Made by a program: the position numbers and the translations under genes. Positions 36,342 through 45,363 of a stretch of 64,000 bases of DNA are shown here, one piece after another; position 1 is the first letter of the stretch, and the number at the start of each line of letters is the position of its first letter. The notes under the pieces were generated by a model, which was given only the letters and a program-made list of their open reading frames with translations, did not search any database and was not told where the DNA came from. The DNA is from Streptomyces sp. 11x1. Its GTDB lineage: Bacteria; Actinomycetota; Actinomycetes; Streptomycetales; Streptomycetaceae. The stretch covers positions 1,364,001-1,428,000 of the forward strand of contig NZ_CP122458.1 of the NCBI RefSeq assembly GCF_032598905.1, in the 5' to 3' direction.

Positions 36342-37802
36342 TCAGGGTTTCGGTCCGAGGTAGGCGGCGTGCGGGTTCCCGCTGAGCCTCGCCGCGGCGG
36401 GGGCCGCCAGTTCGGTCGCCGTGGCGCGGGCGACGGCGGCGCGGCCCGCTTCCCCGAGGGCCTCGGCGAGACGGGCCCGGCCGAGCCAGTTGTAGGGGCT
36501 GTGCGGGCTCAGACCGGTGCGTTCGCCGAGCAGGAGCCGGGCCAGGTCGTCCCGGCGCGCGCGGAGGGCCGCCTCCAGCAGGGTCCGCTGGACCACGTCC
36601 CGCTGGGCGTGGCTGCCGCCGAAGGTGTGCAGTCGGCGGCGGATCGGCCACAGGAGGTCCACCACCGTCGCGTGGTCCGCACGGGCGAACGCCACCAGCG
36701 CCTCGCACACCGGCAGCCCGATCTCGGCGGTCATCGCGCGGTTGGTGCGGGGCCGCCCGTCCTCCTGGGCCGCCCGCAGCCAGCGCCGCCGGTCGGCGAC
36801 GAACTCGTCCGCGGTGTCCAGCCGCCCGGCTCCCGCGAACGCCATGACGGCGTGCACGTCGTTGAAGGCGTAGAACGGCGGGTCCTCGCGCGCGGCCCAC
36901 GCGTCGGCCAGTGACCGCCAACGGGCCTCCTGGTCCACGCCGTCCAGGAGGAACCGCCACAACAGCGAGGCGGCGTCGAGGAGTTCCATGACGAACCCGG
37001 ACGAGTTCTCGTGGTGCAGCACGGCGTCGTAGATCCGCAGGGCCGTGGCGGTGTCGCCCGCCTCCAGCGCGTACAGGGCGTAGTGCCACCAGCTGTGCAC
37101 CGTCAGCAGGCTGCCGCTCGCCCAGTCGTCGAGGCGAGCGTCGAGGAAGTCGAGCCCCTCGGCGAACCGGCCCCGCATCTCGTGCACATGGACGACGGCG
37201 TGGATGGCCCAGATGTCACGGGGGTTCCGCTCGACGGCGGCACGGGCCACCTCATCGGCCCGGTCGTAGTGGCCCGACTCCTCCAGGCCGAACGCGTACA
37301 TGCCCAGGAGCGGCCCGCGGTGGGGGTCGTCCGTGTCCCACGCCGGCAGGGCTCCGCCGATCCGGTCCCGCAGCCGCGTGGCGTCCCCCGTGAAGAAGTC
37401 GAGCTGGTGGCCCACCGCCAGGGCGAGCGGATCACGCGGGCACTCCACGACCAGGTCCTCCAGGATCCGACCGGCCAGACCCAGATCGCCGTCGAGCCAG
37501 GCTCCCGCCGCGGCCATGTGCATCCGCTCCCGCCGGGGCAGCGCCGCATGGTCCAGCCCGGCGCTGAACTCCCGGAACCGACGGCCCGCCTCCTCGGCAT
37601 CCCGGGACTCGGTGCCCAGCACCCCCAGATACGCCGCGAACGCCTGGGCCAGCGGCGATCCGGGGCACGCCGCCACGGCGTCCGCGACGGCGGTCGGGAA
37701 ATCCGGCCGGAAGAACAACAGCCCCTCCACGGCCCGGTCCAGATGCCCCGCTCCCTCGACGTCGCACTCGTGGAGGCGGTTTCCGTACCGGTCGTTCACC
37801 AT
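36342..37802 (-). CDS. Tetratricopeptide-repeat protein (TTC38-like)
   Basis: A 486-residue helical protein related to the tetratricopeptide-repeat protein 38 family. Repeats are visible around residues 165-255, for example GMYAFGLEESGHYDRADEVA followed by WAIHAVVHVHEMRG, and the HSWWHYALYALEAGD segment typical of this family. No signal peptide or catalytic motif is seen. The function is unknown. Confidence 0.82.
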   Translation of the reverse strand: MVNDRYGNRLHECDVEGAGHLDRAVEGLLFFRPDFPTAVADAVAACPGSPLAQAFAAYLGVLGTESRDAEEAGRRFREFSAGLDHAALPRRERMHMAAAGAWLDGDLGLAGRILEDLVVECPRDPLALAVGHQLDFFTGDATRLRDRIGGALPAWDTDDPHRGPLLGMYAFGLEESGHYDRADEVARAAVERNPRDIWAIHAVVHVHEMRGRFAEGLDFLDARLDDWASGSLLTVHSWWHYALYALEAGDTATALRIYDAVLHHENSSGFVMELLDAASLLWRFLLDGVDQEARWRSLADAWAAREDPPFYAFNDVHAVMAFAGAGRLDTADEFVADRRRWLRAAQEDGRPRTNRAMTAEIGLPVCEALVAFARADHATVVDLLWPIRRRLHTFGGSHAQRDVVQRTLLEAALRARRDDLARLLLGERTGLSPHSPYNWLGRARLAEALGEAGRAAVARATATELAAPAAARLSGNPHAAYLGPKP

Positions 37803-38177
37803 CGCAGCTCATCTCCGGCGCGTGTCGGGTGTCGCGTATCGAGTGTGAGTGTCGTCGGCCGGACCGCGGTCGTCGGCGACGACACCGCGGCACAGCCCGG
37901 GTCCCCATCCAACCGACCAGCCACCGCCCAGTCCACCGCGCACCCCCGACACGCCCCGGATCACCACCGCGCGCCGGATGTGGCGCCCTGTGCACCCCTC
38001 CCCTCCCCTCGCGGGGACTTGGAACCATTGCCTCCGTTTCTCCGCCCGCCACCCACCCCCGCCTGCGTCTTTTCGGCAGGGTCGAACGAGCGTGACAGCC
38101 GTCGCGCACCACCGGCACCATCGAGTCACACCGGAACGACTCCGTATGCGCGTACCGACGTCTGGAGTGACATCCGT
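37803..38177. other. Divergent intergenic region
   Basis: This 375-base stretch lies between the divergent TPR gene and the secreted peptidoglycan-binding protein and must hold both promoters. I see no gene and no recognisable riboswitch. Confidence 0.5.
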
Positions 38178-38576
38178 ATGAGAAGCAACAGGATCGCGGT
38201 GGTCGTCGCCGCCACGGCCGTGCTGCTGGCCGGGGGGATCGACGGGGTCCGGGCCGCGAGTGCCGCGCCCACGGCCGCCGACCACTGCGGCGGTTACTGG
38301 GACACGAGCTGGCCCCCTCCGGAGATCGTCCAGGGCGACGTCGACACGACGAGCCCGTCCGCGGTCATGCTCGGGCAGTGTTATCTGAACCTCTCCATGT
38401 CGGGCGACAACCTGACGGTCGACGGCAGGTTCGGACCCAACACGCGCCTGGCGACCGTACGTTTCCAGCAGTGCGCCGGCATCGACGACGACGGAGCCAT
38501 CGGCCCGGTCACCTGGCCCCTGCTCCGCTCCTGGGCGAACAGCTCGGGCTATGTCTGCGACCTCGACCTGCCCTGA
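38178..38576 (+). CDS. Secreted peptidoglycan-binding domain protein
   Basis: A 132-residue secreted protein. A Sec signal peptide covers about residues 1-30 (RIAVVVAATAVLLAGG core, cleavage near SAAP). One PG_binding_1-type domain follows, with LTVDGRFGPNTRLATVRFQ and DDDGAIGPVTW. Such domains bind cell-wall peptidoglycan. The ATG at 38178 gives a good signal peptide. The next gene, 39 bases on, is a cell-wall amidase, suggesting a shared transcript and role. Confidence 0.85.
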   Translation: MRSNRIAVVVAATAVLLAGGIDGVRAASAAPTAADHCGGYWDTSWPPPEIVQGDVDTTSPSAVMLGQCYLNLSMSGDNLTVDGRFGPNTRLATVRFQQCAGIDDDGAIGPVTWPLLRSWANSSGYVCDLDLP

Positions 38577-38615
38577 CCCCCACTCGCCGGCCACCGCCGC
38601 TCCGGAAGGACAGCC

Positions 38616-39470
38616 ATGCATCCGAGGCACACGTCTCCGTCCGACTCCACCGACCCCACAGCCTCCTGCGGCTCCACCAACTCCCCAGCCTCCTCCGCCT
38701 CGCCCGGCGCGCCCGCCACCTTCGGCGCGTTACCCAGGCGCGCGCTGCTGGGGGCCCTCGGCGCCGTCGCCGTGACGGGAGCCGTCTCCCGCCCGGCCGC
38801 GGCGGCGGGCTCCCCCACGGCCGGCTCCCCGTCCGCCGGCTCCCGCTCCGCCGCCTACGTCCTGCTGTCCCGGCAGTCCTGGGGCGCGGACGAGAGCCTG
38901 CGCTTCGGCGCGGACGGCAGCGAGACCTGGCCGCCCGACTACCACCCGGTACAGACCCTGTCCGTGCACCACACCGGCAGCGCGAACGGCGAGGCCAACC
39001 CCGCGGCCCGGGTCCGCACGATCTACCGCGACCAGACGGTCGGTCAGGGCTGGGGCGACATCGGCTACCACTACCTCATCGACGCGGACGGACGGGTCTA
39101 CGAAGGACGGTGGTCCGGCACCGACGGGGACCCCGCGCACAACGCGGCGGGACGGCTGGTCACCGGCGCCCACATCAGCACGTACAACACGGGGAACGTC
39201 GGGATCGCCCTGCTGGGGACGTTCAGCGCCGTCGCGCCCACGGCCGCCGCGCGCGGCGCGCTCGTCCAACTGCTGGCGGAACTCGCCACACGGCACTCCA
39301 TCAACCCCCTTCAGCAGAAGGTGGTCTACGTCAACCCCGTCAGCGGCGTCATGTGGGACGGCCCCGCCATCTCCGGCCACCGCGACTGGGTGGCCACCGA
39401 CTGCCCCGGCGGCGTACTGCACTCCCAGCTACCGGCGATCCGCTCGGACGTGGCGGCCCTGATGGGGTGA
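38616..39470 (+). CDS. N-acetylmuramoyl-L-alanine amidase (PGRP type, Tat-exported)
   Basis: A 284-residue amidase. A long leader carries the twin-arginine motif PRRALLGALG near residue 41 and an Ala-rich cleavage region. The amidase_2/PGRP domain (about 90-280) has zinc-binding VHHTGS, the family motif YHYLIDADGRVYEGR, and GHRDW with the cysteine of TDCPGG as the last ligand position. It cleaves the bond between muramic acid and the peptide stem. It follows the peptidoglycan-binding protein gene closely. Confidence 0.88.
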   Translation: MHPRHTSPSDSTDPTASCGSTNSPASSASPGAPATFGALPRRALLGALGAVAVTGAVSRPAAAAGSPTAGSPSAGSRSAAYVLLSRQSWGADESLRFGADGSETWPPDYHPVQTLSVHHTGSANGEANPAARVRTIYRDQTVGQGWGDIGYHYLIDADGRVYEGRWSGTDGDPAHNAAGRLVTGAHISTYNTGNVGIALLGTFSAVAPTAAARGALVQLLAELATRHSINPLQQKVVYVNPVSGVMWDGPAISGHRDWVATDCPGGVLHSQLPAIRSDVAALMG

Positions 39471-39520
39471 CACGGTCGGCCCGCTCGCACCGTAGGCCGC
39501 ACGGTCGGTCGAGGGGACGC

Positions 39521-40510
39521 TCACCGCACGGTGATCACCGCCTTTCCCCGGGCGTGGCCCCGCTCCACATGACGTACACCCTCGGCCGTGTCGGCCAGGG
39601 GGTACGTCCGGTCGACGACCGGGGTGAGTTCACCGGTCCCGATGAGCGCGGTGACGGCGAGCAGGTCGTCGTGGACCGGGCCGGACGGGGGCGAGGGCAG
39701 GATGGGCCGAAGCCGTCGGCGGGTGAACAGGTCGGCCACACCCCGGCGCAGCATGGAGCCCATCGCACCGAACACATGGCCGGGCGAGCCGCCACCGTTG
39801 GCGACCAGGGTCCCCGCAGGCGTGAGCGCCCGGCGCAGACGCGCCAGCTGGTGGTTGCCCACGTTGTCCAGGATCACGTCGTACCGCGTACGTGCGCCGG
39901 TGAAGTCCTCCCGGGCGTAGTCGACGGCGTGCGCGGCGCCCAGCGAGCGCACGAGATCGATGTTGCGGGCGCTGCACACCCCGGTCACCTCGGCCCCCAG
40001 GGCGACGGCGATCTGTACGGCGAACGTACCCACGCCACCGCCCGCCCCGTTGACCAGCACCCGCTGCCCGGCCCGCACCCGACCTACGGTCCGGATGCCG
40101 CGCAGGGCGGTCACCGCCCCCATCGGTACGGCCGCGGCCTGCTCGAACGTGAGGTTCGCGGGCTTGCGGACCAGGAAGTCCGCCCTGGCGCACGCGAATT
40201 CGGCGAAGGAGCCGGGGCAGAATCCCATGACCTCGTCGCCGGGCCGGAGCCCGCGCACGCCGTCGCCGACCGCCTCGACCACGCCCGCGGCGTCGATCCC
40301 GGCCACCCGGCACTTCGGCCGCGTCAGCCCGACGACTCCCGACAGCCGCGCCACGTAAGGGTCGCCACGCAGCATGTGCCAGTCGTACGGGTTGAGCGCG
40401 GCGGCGCGCATCCGCACCAACACCCCGTCGGCTCCGACCTCCGGACGGTCGATGTCCGCCAGTCGCAGGACGTCAGGCGGGCCGAACCGCTCCTGGACGA
40501 TCGCCTTCAT
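39521..40510 (-). CDS. Zinc-independent NAD(P)-dependent quinone oxidoreductase-like MDR
   Basis: A 329-residue medium-chain dehydrogenase/reductase. The N-terminus MKAIVQERFGPPDVL is typical, and the nucleotide motif VNGAGGGVGTFAVQIA is near residue 140. The structural and catalytic zinc ligands of alcohol dehydrogenases are absent, as in quinone oxidoreductases. The start at 40510 is chosen over one five codons upstream because it matches the family. Two perfect operator palindromes lie 30-80 bases upstream and a TetR gene follows them on the same strand. Confidence 0.87.
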   Translation of the reverse strand: MKAIVQERFGPPDVLRLADIDRPEVGADGVLVRMRAAALNPYDWHMLRGDPYVARLSGVVGLTRPKCRVAGIDAAGVVEAVGDGVRGLRPGDEVMGFCPGSFAEFACARADFLVRKPANLTFEQAAAVPMGAVTALRGIRTVGRVRAGQRVLVNGAGGGVGTFAVQIAVALGAEVTGVCSARNIDLVRSLGAAHAVDYAREDFTGARTRYDVILDNVGNHQLARLRRALTPAGTLVANGGGSPGHVFGAMGSMLRRGVADLFTRRRLRPILPSPPSGPVHDDLLAVTALIGTGELTPVVDRTYPLADTAEGVRHVERGHARGKAVITVR

Positions 40511-40538
40511 CGGTCTCCCCCTCACCTCGCCACCACCA

Positions 40539-40589
40539 GGTGTACGGCGTACACCTCTTCAAGGGCAAAGTAGGTGTACGCCGTACACC
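40539..40589. promoter_or_regulatory. Two TetR-type operator palindromes
   Basis: GGTGTACGGCGTACACC (40539-40555) and GGTGTACGCCGTACACC (40573-40589) are both perfect apart from the centre base. Centres are 34 bp apart. They lie just upstream of the oxidoreductase start and downstream of the TetR gene. Confidence 0.85.
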
Positions 40590-40656
40590 CGTCAAGGGGG
40601 CGGTTCAGTCGAGCTCGCGGCAAGTCCCGTGGAAAGCCAGGGCGTTCGTCGCCCGA

Positions 40657-41355
40657 TCAGCGCGCGCCGAGGAGTCGTTCCAGGCCGTCCAGCGTCAGGT
40701 CCAGCGCGAACTCGAACTCGAACTGGTCGTCACAGCCCGAGCCGACGACCGAATCGCGGTCGTGGACGACCGCCGCGGCCAACGCGGCGATGTGCGGGTA
40801 GCGCACGGCCATCTCCTCGGGCGGCAGGGCGTCCGGGTCGGGCTCGCGGCCGGAGGAGTCCTCGAACAACTCCTGGGAGAAACCCAGCAGGCGGCTGCCC
40901 ATGACGTGCATCGCGTGATGCGTCAGGTCGATCGGGAAACCCCCGGCCCGGAAGATCCCGATCATCGAGTCCAGATACTCCATGACCGCGGGCGTGGGAG
41001 TGGTCCGTGCCTTGATGCGCGACTCGATCACCTCGGGCGCCCACGGGTGGCGCAGCAGCATGCGGCGGGCCGAGAGGACCCGGCTGCGGATGGCGGTCTT
41101 CCAGGCGACGTCGGCGACCGGCGGGTCGATCTCGGCGACGAGGACGTCGATCATGCCGTCCAGCAACTCGTTCTTGTTCGCCACGTGCTTGTAGAGCGCC
41201 ATGGGCACGACGCCGAGCGCCTGGGCGATCTTGCGCATGCTCAGCGCGTCGACCCCGCCCTCGTCGGCCAGGGCGACAGCGGCACCCAGAACGCGCCCTC
41301 TGCTCAAGGGCGTTCGCGACTGTGCGGCGGAGCCCGCCGGCGTGCTCGTCTCCAC
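40657..41355 (-). CDS. TetR-family transcription regulator
   Basis: A 232-residue TetR-type repressor. The helix-turn-helix (LSMRKIAQALGVVPMALYKHVANK) is at about residues 38-61, with a C-terminal ligand domain of the TetR_C (tetracycline-repressor) kind. I place the start at the GTG at 41355, behind GAGGGG; the frame is open to 41499 and a start at the upstream ATG would add a non-conserved leader. The stop is 68 bases from the paired palindromes that control the next gene on the same strand. Confidence 0.85.
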   Translation of the reverse strand: METSTPAGSAAQSRTPLSRGRVLGAAVALADEGGVDALSMRKIAQALGVVPMALYKHVANKNELLDGMIDVLVAEIDPPVADVAWKTAIRSRVLSARRMLLRHPWAPEVIESRIKARTTPTPAVMEYLDSMIGIFRAGGFPIDLTHHAMHVMGSRLLGFSQELFEDSSGREPDPDALPPEEMAVRYPHIAALAAAVVHDRDSVVGSGCDDQFEFEFALDLTLDGLERLLGAR

Positions 41356-41546
41356 GATCCCCTCTCGTACGGGCGAGGTCGCCGCCCGGAGGCACCGCCT
41401 TCCCGTCGTCGACGGTACAGCGCCCCCACTCTGGCCGACGGATGATCGCACCATTGAACCCGGTGGCCGAATCTGCTCACTCTCCGGCGGGATTTCCACT
41501 GCCGCTTATCGGATGACTTCGCCCGTTTCTGATTAGGTTCCTGGCC

Positions 41547-41912
41547 GTGCGCCCCGGCGTCACCGTGGTGATCAGCGGCGCGTCCGGCGCGGTCGGCTCG
41601 CCGGTGGGCCGGCTGGCCCGGCGGGCGGGTGCCGGGCGGATCGTCGGCACGACCTCCTCGCCGGGCAAGGCCGAGTACCTGCGGGAGCTCGGCTTCGACG
41701 AGGTGGTGCTCCACGACCGGGCCGACGACGCGGAGAAGGTACGGCAGGCGCTGCTGCTCGCCGCCCCCGACAGGGTCGACCGCTACTTCGACAACCTCGG
41801 CGGTACGGTCACCGACGCGGTGTTCACCATGCTCAACGTGGACAGCCAGGTGGCCGTCTGCTGGCCGTGGGCCACCACGGCGAACGGCGACCTGACCGGC
41901 CCGCGGCTCTGA
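41547..41912 (+). pseudogene. NADP-dependent oxidoreductase (PTGR/curcumin reductase-like) fragment
   Basis: About 105 codons match the nucleotide-binding part of PTGR-type reductases: VVISGASGAVGSPVGRLAR, then AEYLRELGFDEVV and RVDRYFDNLGGTVTDAV. The N-terminal catalytic half and the C-terminal end are absent. No ribosome site precedes it. It lies 150 bases from the second tRNA-Pro gene on its 3' side and is a remnant. Confidence 0.7.
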
Positions 41913-42062
41913 CGGACCGGGACCGAGCACGGCGTGACGGCGAGCGTCCCGTCGTGCGCGAGCGCGACGGTCTCGACGCGGCCAGGCCGAGCCCGACGTC
42001 GCGTGGCAGCTGGTGAACGTCGCGGCGGCCGTACGGGCCCGGCCGCCGGGCGATACGCGGAA

Positions 42063-42094
42063 GGGTCTGTACCGGATCACTCCGGTACAGCCCC
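42063..42094 (-). terminator. Terminator of the second tRNA-Pro gene
   Basis: Fourteen-base arms (42063-42076 and 42081-42094) with one mismatch and a 4-base loop, placed like the hairpins beyond the other two tRNA-Pro 3' ends. Confidence 0.75.
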
Positions 42095-42115
42095 TCCACC
42101 TACGACTCTCTCGAG

Positions 42116-42189
<74 letters not shown>

Positions 42190-42255
42190 GTGCCCGTCTG
42201 ACCTGGGGTTTCCCCTGGCTGAACGTGCACGGAAACAATACCGCACTCGGGCCGG

Positions 42256-42883
42256 TGGTCGCGCACGCGTTTTTCGCCGCGAGGGAGGGGAGGCACCCTC
42301 GCACCCCCGGCCGGGTGCTGCGGGTGGGGCCGGGGCGGCCGGAGGACCGGGACCGGGACCGGTTCCTGCTGTCGAAGGGGCACGGGCCGATGGCGTACTA
42401 CGCGGTACTCGCCGCGAAGGGCTTCGTGCCGGTCGACTGGCTGCCCGGCTTCGGTTCCTACGACTCGCCGCTCGGCCACCACCCGGACCGGGTGCCGGTG
42501 CCGGGCGCGGAGATCGGCAGCGGGTCGCTCGTCACGGCCTGCCGATCGCGATCGGGACGGCGCTCGGGCTGCGGGCCCAGGGACGGCTCGCCCCGGCCGT
42601 GTGGGTGCTGATCGGGGACGCGGAGCTGGACGAGGGCAGCAATCACGAGGCGATCGCGTACGCCGGTCCCGCCGGCCTCGACCGGCTCCACACCGTCGTG
42701 ATCGACAACTCCTCCGCCGGTCACGCGCTGCCCGGCGGTATCGCCGCGCGGTTCGAGGTGGCGGGCTGGTCCACCGAAACCGTGGACGGGCGCGACCACG
42801 AGGCGCTGCACGCCGCCTTCACCGCGCCGCACCCGGGGCGGCCCCGGGCCGTGGTGGCCCGTGTCGAGCCGAAGAACGCCTGA
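42256..42883 (+). pseudogene. Transketolase N-terminal (TPP-binding) subunit, frameshifted
   Basis: DRDRFLLSKGHGPMAYYAVLAAKGF and PGAEIGSGSL are in one frame up to about 42530. The expected continuation GHGLPIAIGTALGLRAQG, the TPP motif GDAELDEGSNHEA and VVIDNSSAGH lie in the next frame to the stop at 42883. Restoring one G before GTCACGG at about 42530 would join them. The N-terminus is poorly conserved and runs back toward the tRNA-Pro gene. It pairs with the transketolase C-terminal subunit downstream. Decay and sequence error are both possible. Confidence 0.7.
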
Positions 42884-42976
42884 ATCAAGGCCCGACCGCC
42901 TGAGCCCAGCCCGACGCGCCCCGACCCGACGCGACCCCAAGAGTTCCGCAACCACCCTGGAAGGACGCACGACCTC

Positions 42977-43887
42977 ATGAACACCATGCGTGATCGCCTC
43001 GCCACCGTCGTCTCCGGTCTGCTCGACGAGGACCCCCGGGTCACGGTGGTTCTCGCCGAGATCGGCCGGGACGGCTTCGTGGAGGCCGCGCGCCGCCATC
43101 CGGACCGGGTGATCAACGTCGGCATCCGGGAGCAACTGCTGATCGGCGCGGGCGCGGGCCTGGCGCTGGCCGGGATGCGGCCCGTGGTGCACACCTTCGC
43201 GAGCTTCCTCGTGGAACGGCCCTTCGAGCAGGTGAAACTGGATCTGGGGCACCAGGACGTGGGCGCGGTGCTGGTCAGCGCCGCCGCGACCCACGACTGG
43301 CCCGCGGGCGGCTTCACCCACATGGCACCCGGCGACGTGGCCGTCCTGCACACACTCGACGGGTGGACCGTGCACGTACCGGGGCACCCCGACGAGGCCG
43401 AGACGCTGATCCGGCACGCGGTCGGCGCGGGCGAGGGCAAGGACGACAAGGTGTACGTACGGCTGTCCGCGCAGTCCAACGGGTCGGCGCTCGCGGTGGA
43501 CGGACAGCGGTTCCGCACCGTGCGGGAGGGCGCCGCGGGGTCGTCGTCGCCGTCGCCGTCGGGCCCATGCTCGACGCCGTCCTCGCGGCGACCGAGGGGC
43601 TCGATGCGACGGTGCTGTACGCGTCGACCGTGCGCCCGTTCGACTCGGCCGCGTTGCGCCGGGCCACCGACTCGGCGGGGACGGACGTCGTCCTCGTCGA
43701 GCCCTACCTGGCGGGCACGACGAGGGCTGCCGCCAACGACGCGCTCGCTCAAGTGCCGCACCGGGTCCTCGGGCTGGGGGTGGGTCGGCGAGAGCTGCGC
43801 CGCTACGGGCAGCTCGATGAGCACGTGGCCGCGCACGGGTTGGACGCGGCCTCGCTGCGGGAGCGGATCACGGGGTTCCTGCGGTAG
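42977..43887 (+). pseudogene. Transketolase C-terminal subunit, frameshifted
   Basis: From the ATG at 42977 the pyrimidine-binding domain reads well (GIREQLLIGAGAGLALAGM, then VHTFASFLVERPFEQVKLD) up to REGAAG near 43540. There the expected VVVAVGPMLDAV continues in another frame, which runs with the family C-terminus (VLVEPYLAGTTRAA) to the stop at 43887. One G missing in the run before TCGTCGTCG would explain it. A GAAGGA site precedes the start. Two-part transketolases act in pentose or related sugar metabolism. Confidence 0.7.
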
Positions 43888-43914
43888 GTAGCGGCACGGG
43901 CGGGCCCGGGCAGC

Positions 43915-44274
43915 TCAGTCGGCGGCCGGGAGCCCCAACTCGGGGTGGGCGTCGAGGAGTCGGGTCGGTGCCGACTGGCGCCAGGAGTCGGCGAGGACGT
44001 CGCGCAGCTCGGCCTCGTCCTCCAGGGCGGAGAGTCGCACCCTCACCCAGGCGAACCCGGCCTCGTGGTCGGCGATCCAGAACTTGCCGGGCTCGGCGAG
44101 GACCAGCTCGTCCCGCTCGACCTTGGGGCACCGCACGGCCATGGACGTCTCGTCCTCCGGCAGCGTCGCGAACATCTTCCCCGCCACCCGGAACGTGGGC
44201 ATGCTCCAGGCGATCTTCTCCGTACTGTCGGGCAGGGAGAGGGCGACTCGTCGTACGTCTTCAGCATCGGGCAT
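43915..44274 (-). CDS. MmcQ/YjbR family protein
   Basis: A 119-residue protein of the MmcQ/YjbR (CyaY-like) fold. It starts with DAEDVRRVALSLPDS and has the core FRVAGKMFATLPED and FWIADHEAGFAWVRV. The family is often annotated as DNA-binding, but function is unproven. I chose the ATG at 44274 rather than 44304 because the family begins there. It is convergent with the transketolase genes. Confidence 0.82.
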   Translation of the reverse strand: MPDAEDVRRVALSLPDSTEKIAWSMPTFRVAGKMFATLPEDETSMAVRCPKVERDELVLAEPGKFWIADHEAGFAWVRVRLSALEDEAELRDVLADSWRQSAPTRLLDAHPELGLPAAD

Positions 44275-44381
44275 GGAACGCACGGTAGCGGTGACCACTG
44301 ACACTCACCGAGGCCGCTTGTAGTAGATCGACGTCGGCCGCAGCGCCCCGTGCGGGTCCGCCGCCTGGAGAACGCTCCCGC

Positions 44382-45281
44382 TCACCCGGCCGCCTCCCCC
44401 AGCGCTTCCAGCACCGGCCGGATCAGCGGGTGCCCCTCCGCGCCACGGCGCACGGCGGCGAAGACCCGGCGGGTGGGGGCCACGCCGTCGACGGGGCGTA
44501 CGACGACACCCGTGAGGTCCGTGCCGCGCAGCGCGGAGCGGGGCACGAGGGCTACTCCCGCGTCGGCGGAGGCGAGGGCGACCACGGCGCGGAAGTCGTC
44601 GGAGGAGTGTTCGAGACGGGGCTGGAAGCCGGCGTTCTCGCAGGCCAGGACGACGACGTCATGACACGGGTTGCCGGGGTAGGGGCCGATCCAGGGGTCC
44701 TTGGCCAGTTCGGCGAGCGGCACCTCGGCCGAGTCGGCGAGACGGTGGCCCACGGGCACGACCGCGTCGAACGGCTCGGCGTACAGCGCGACGTGCGTCA
44801 GGCGGGGGTCGTCGGCGGCCGGCGCGCCCCGGTACTCGACGGCCACGGCGATGTCGACCTGCCGGTCCAGGACCATCGGCAGGCTCGCGTCGCCCTCGGC
44901 ATCCTGAACGCGCAGGCTGATGCCGGGCGCGGACACGGCGAGACGGGCCAGCGCGGGTGCCACGACCTGGGCGATCCCGGTGGCGAAGGAGGCGACGGTG
45001 ACGGTGCCGGCCTCGCCCGAGCTGTACGCGGCCAGTTCCGCCGCCGCCAGTTCCAGCCGGGCGAGCACGGCGTTGGTGTGGCCGAGCAGGATCTCGCCGG
45101 CCGGGGTCAGCCGTACGCCTTTGGCACCCCGTTCGACCAGACGGTGTCCCGTCTCCTGTTCCAGGGCCGTGAGCTGCTGGGAGACGGCGGAGGGCGTCAG
45201 ATACAGCGCGGCGGCAGCCGCCGTCACCGTACGGTGGTCGGCCACCGCACGAAGGATGTGGAGCCGCCGCGCTTCGATCAT
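44382..45281 (-). CDS. LysR-family transcription regulator
   Basis: A 299-residue LysR regulator. The winged helix at residues 1-60 includes TAAAAALYLTPSAVSQQLTALE, followed by the periplasmic-binding-like effector domain. Targets are unknown. The neighbouring kbl gene lies upstream, on the same strand, so the two are not divergent. Confidence 0.9.
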   Translation of the reverse strand: MIEARRLHILRAVADHRTVTAAAAALYLTPSAVSQQLTALEQETGHRLVERGAKGVRLTPAGEILLGHTNAVLARLELAAAELAAYSSGEAGTVTVASFATGIAQVVAPALARLAVSAPGISLRVQDAEGDASLPMVLDRQVDIAVAVEYRGAPAADDPRLTHVALYAEPFDAVVPVGHRLADSAEVPLAELAKDPWIGPYPGNPCHDVVVLACENAGFQPRLEHSSDDFRAVVALASADAGVALVPRSALRGTDLTGVVVRPVDGVAPTRRVFAAVRRGAEGHPLIRPVLEALGEAAG

Positions 45282-45363
45282 GGGATCGATTCTCTCAAAT
45301 GCCCGCTTTACCCCGGAGCCGCCCGCATCGGGCCCCCGCCCCGGCCGACCCGCTTCGCTCCGC

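Noticed and set aside
41547..41912. Joining the short oxidoreductase fragment with the MDR gene at 39521 as one gene
   Set aside because: They are on opposite strands, belong to different MDR subgroups, and a TetR gene lies between.
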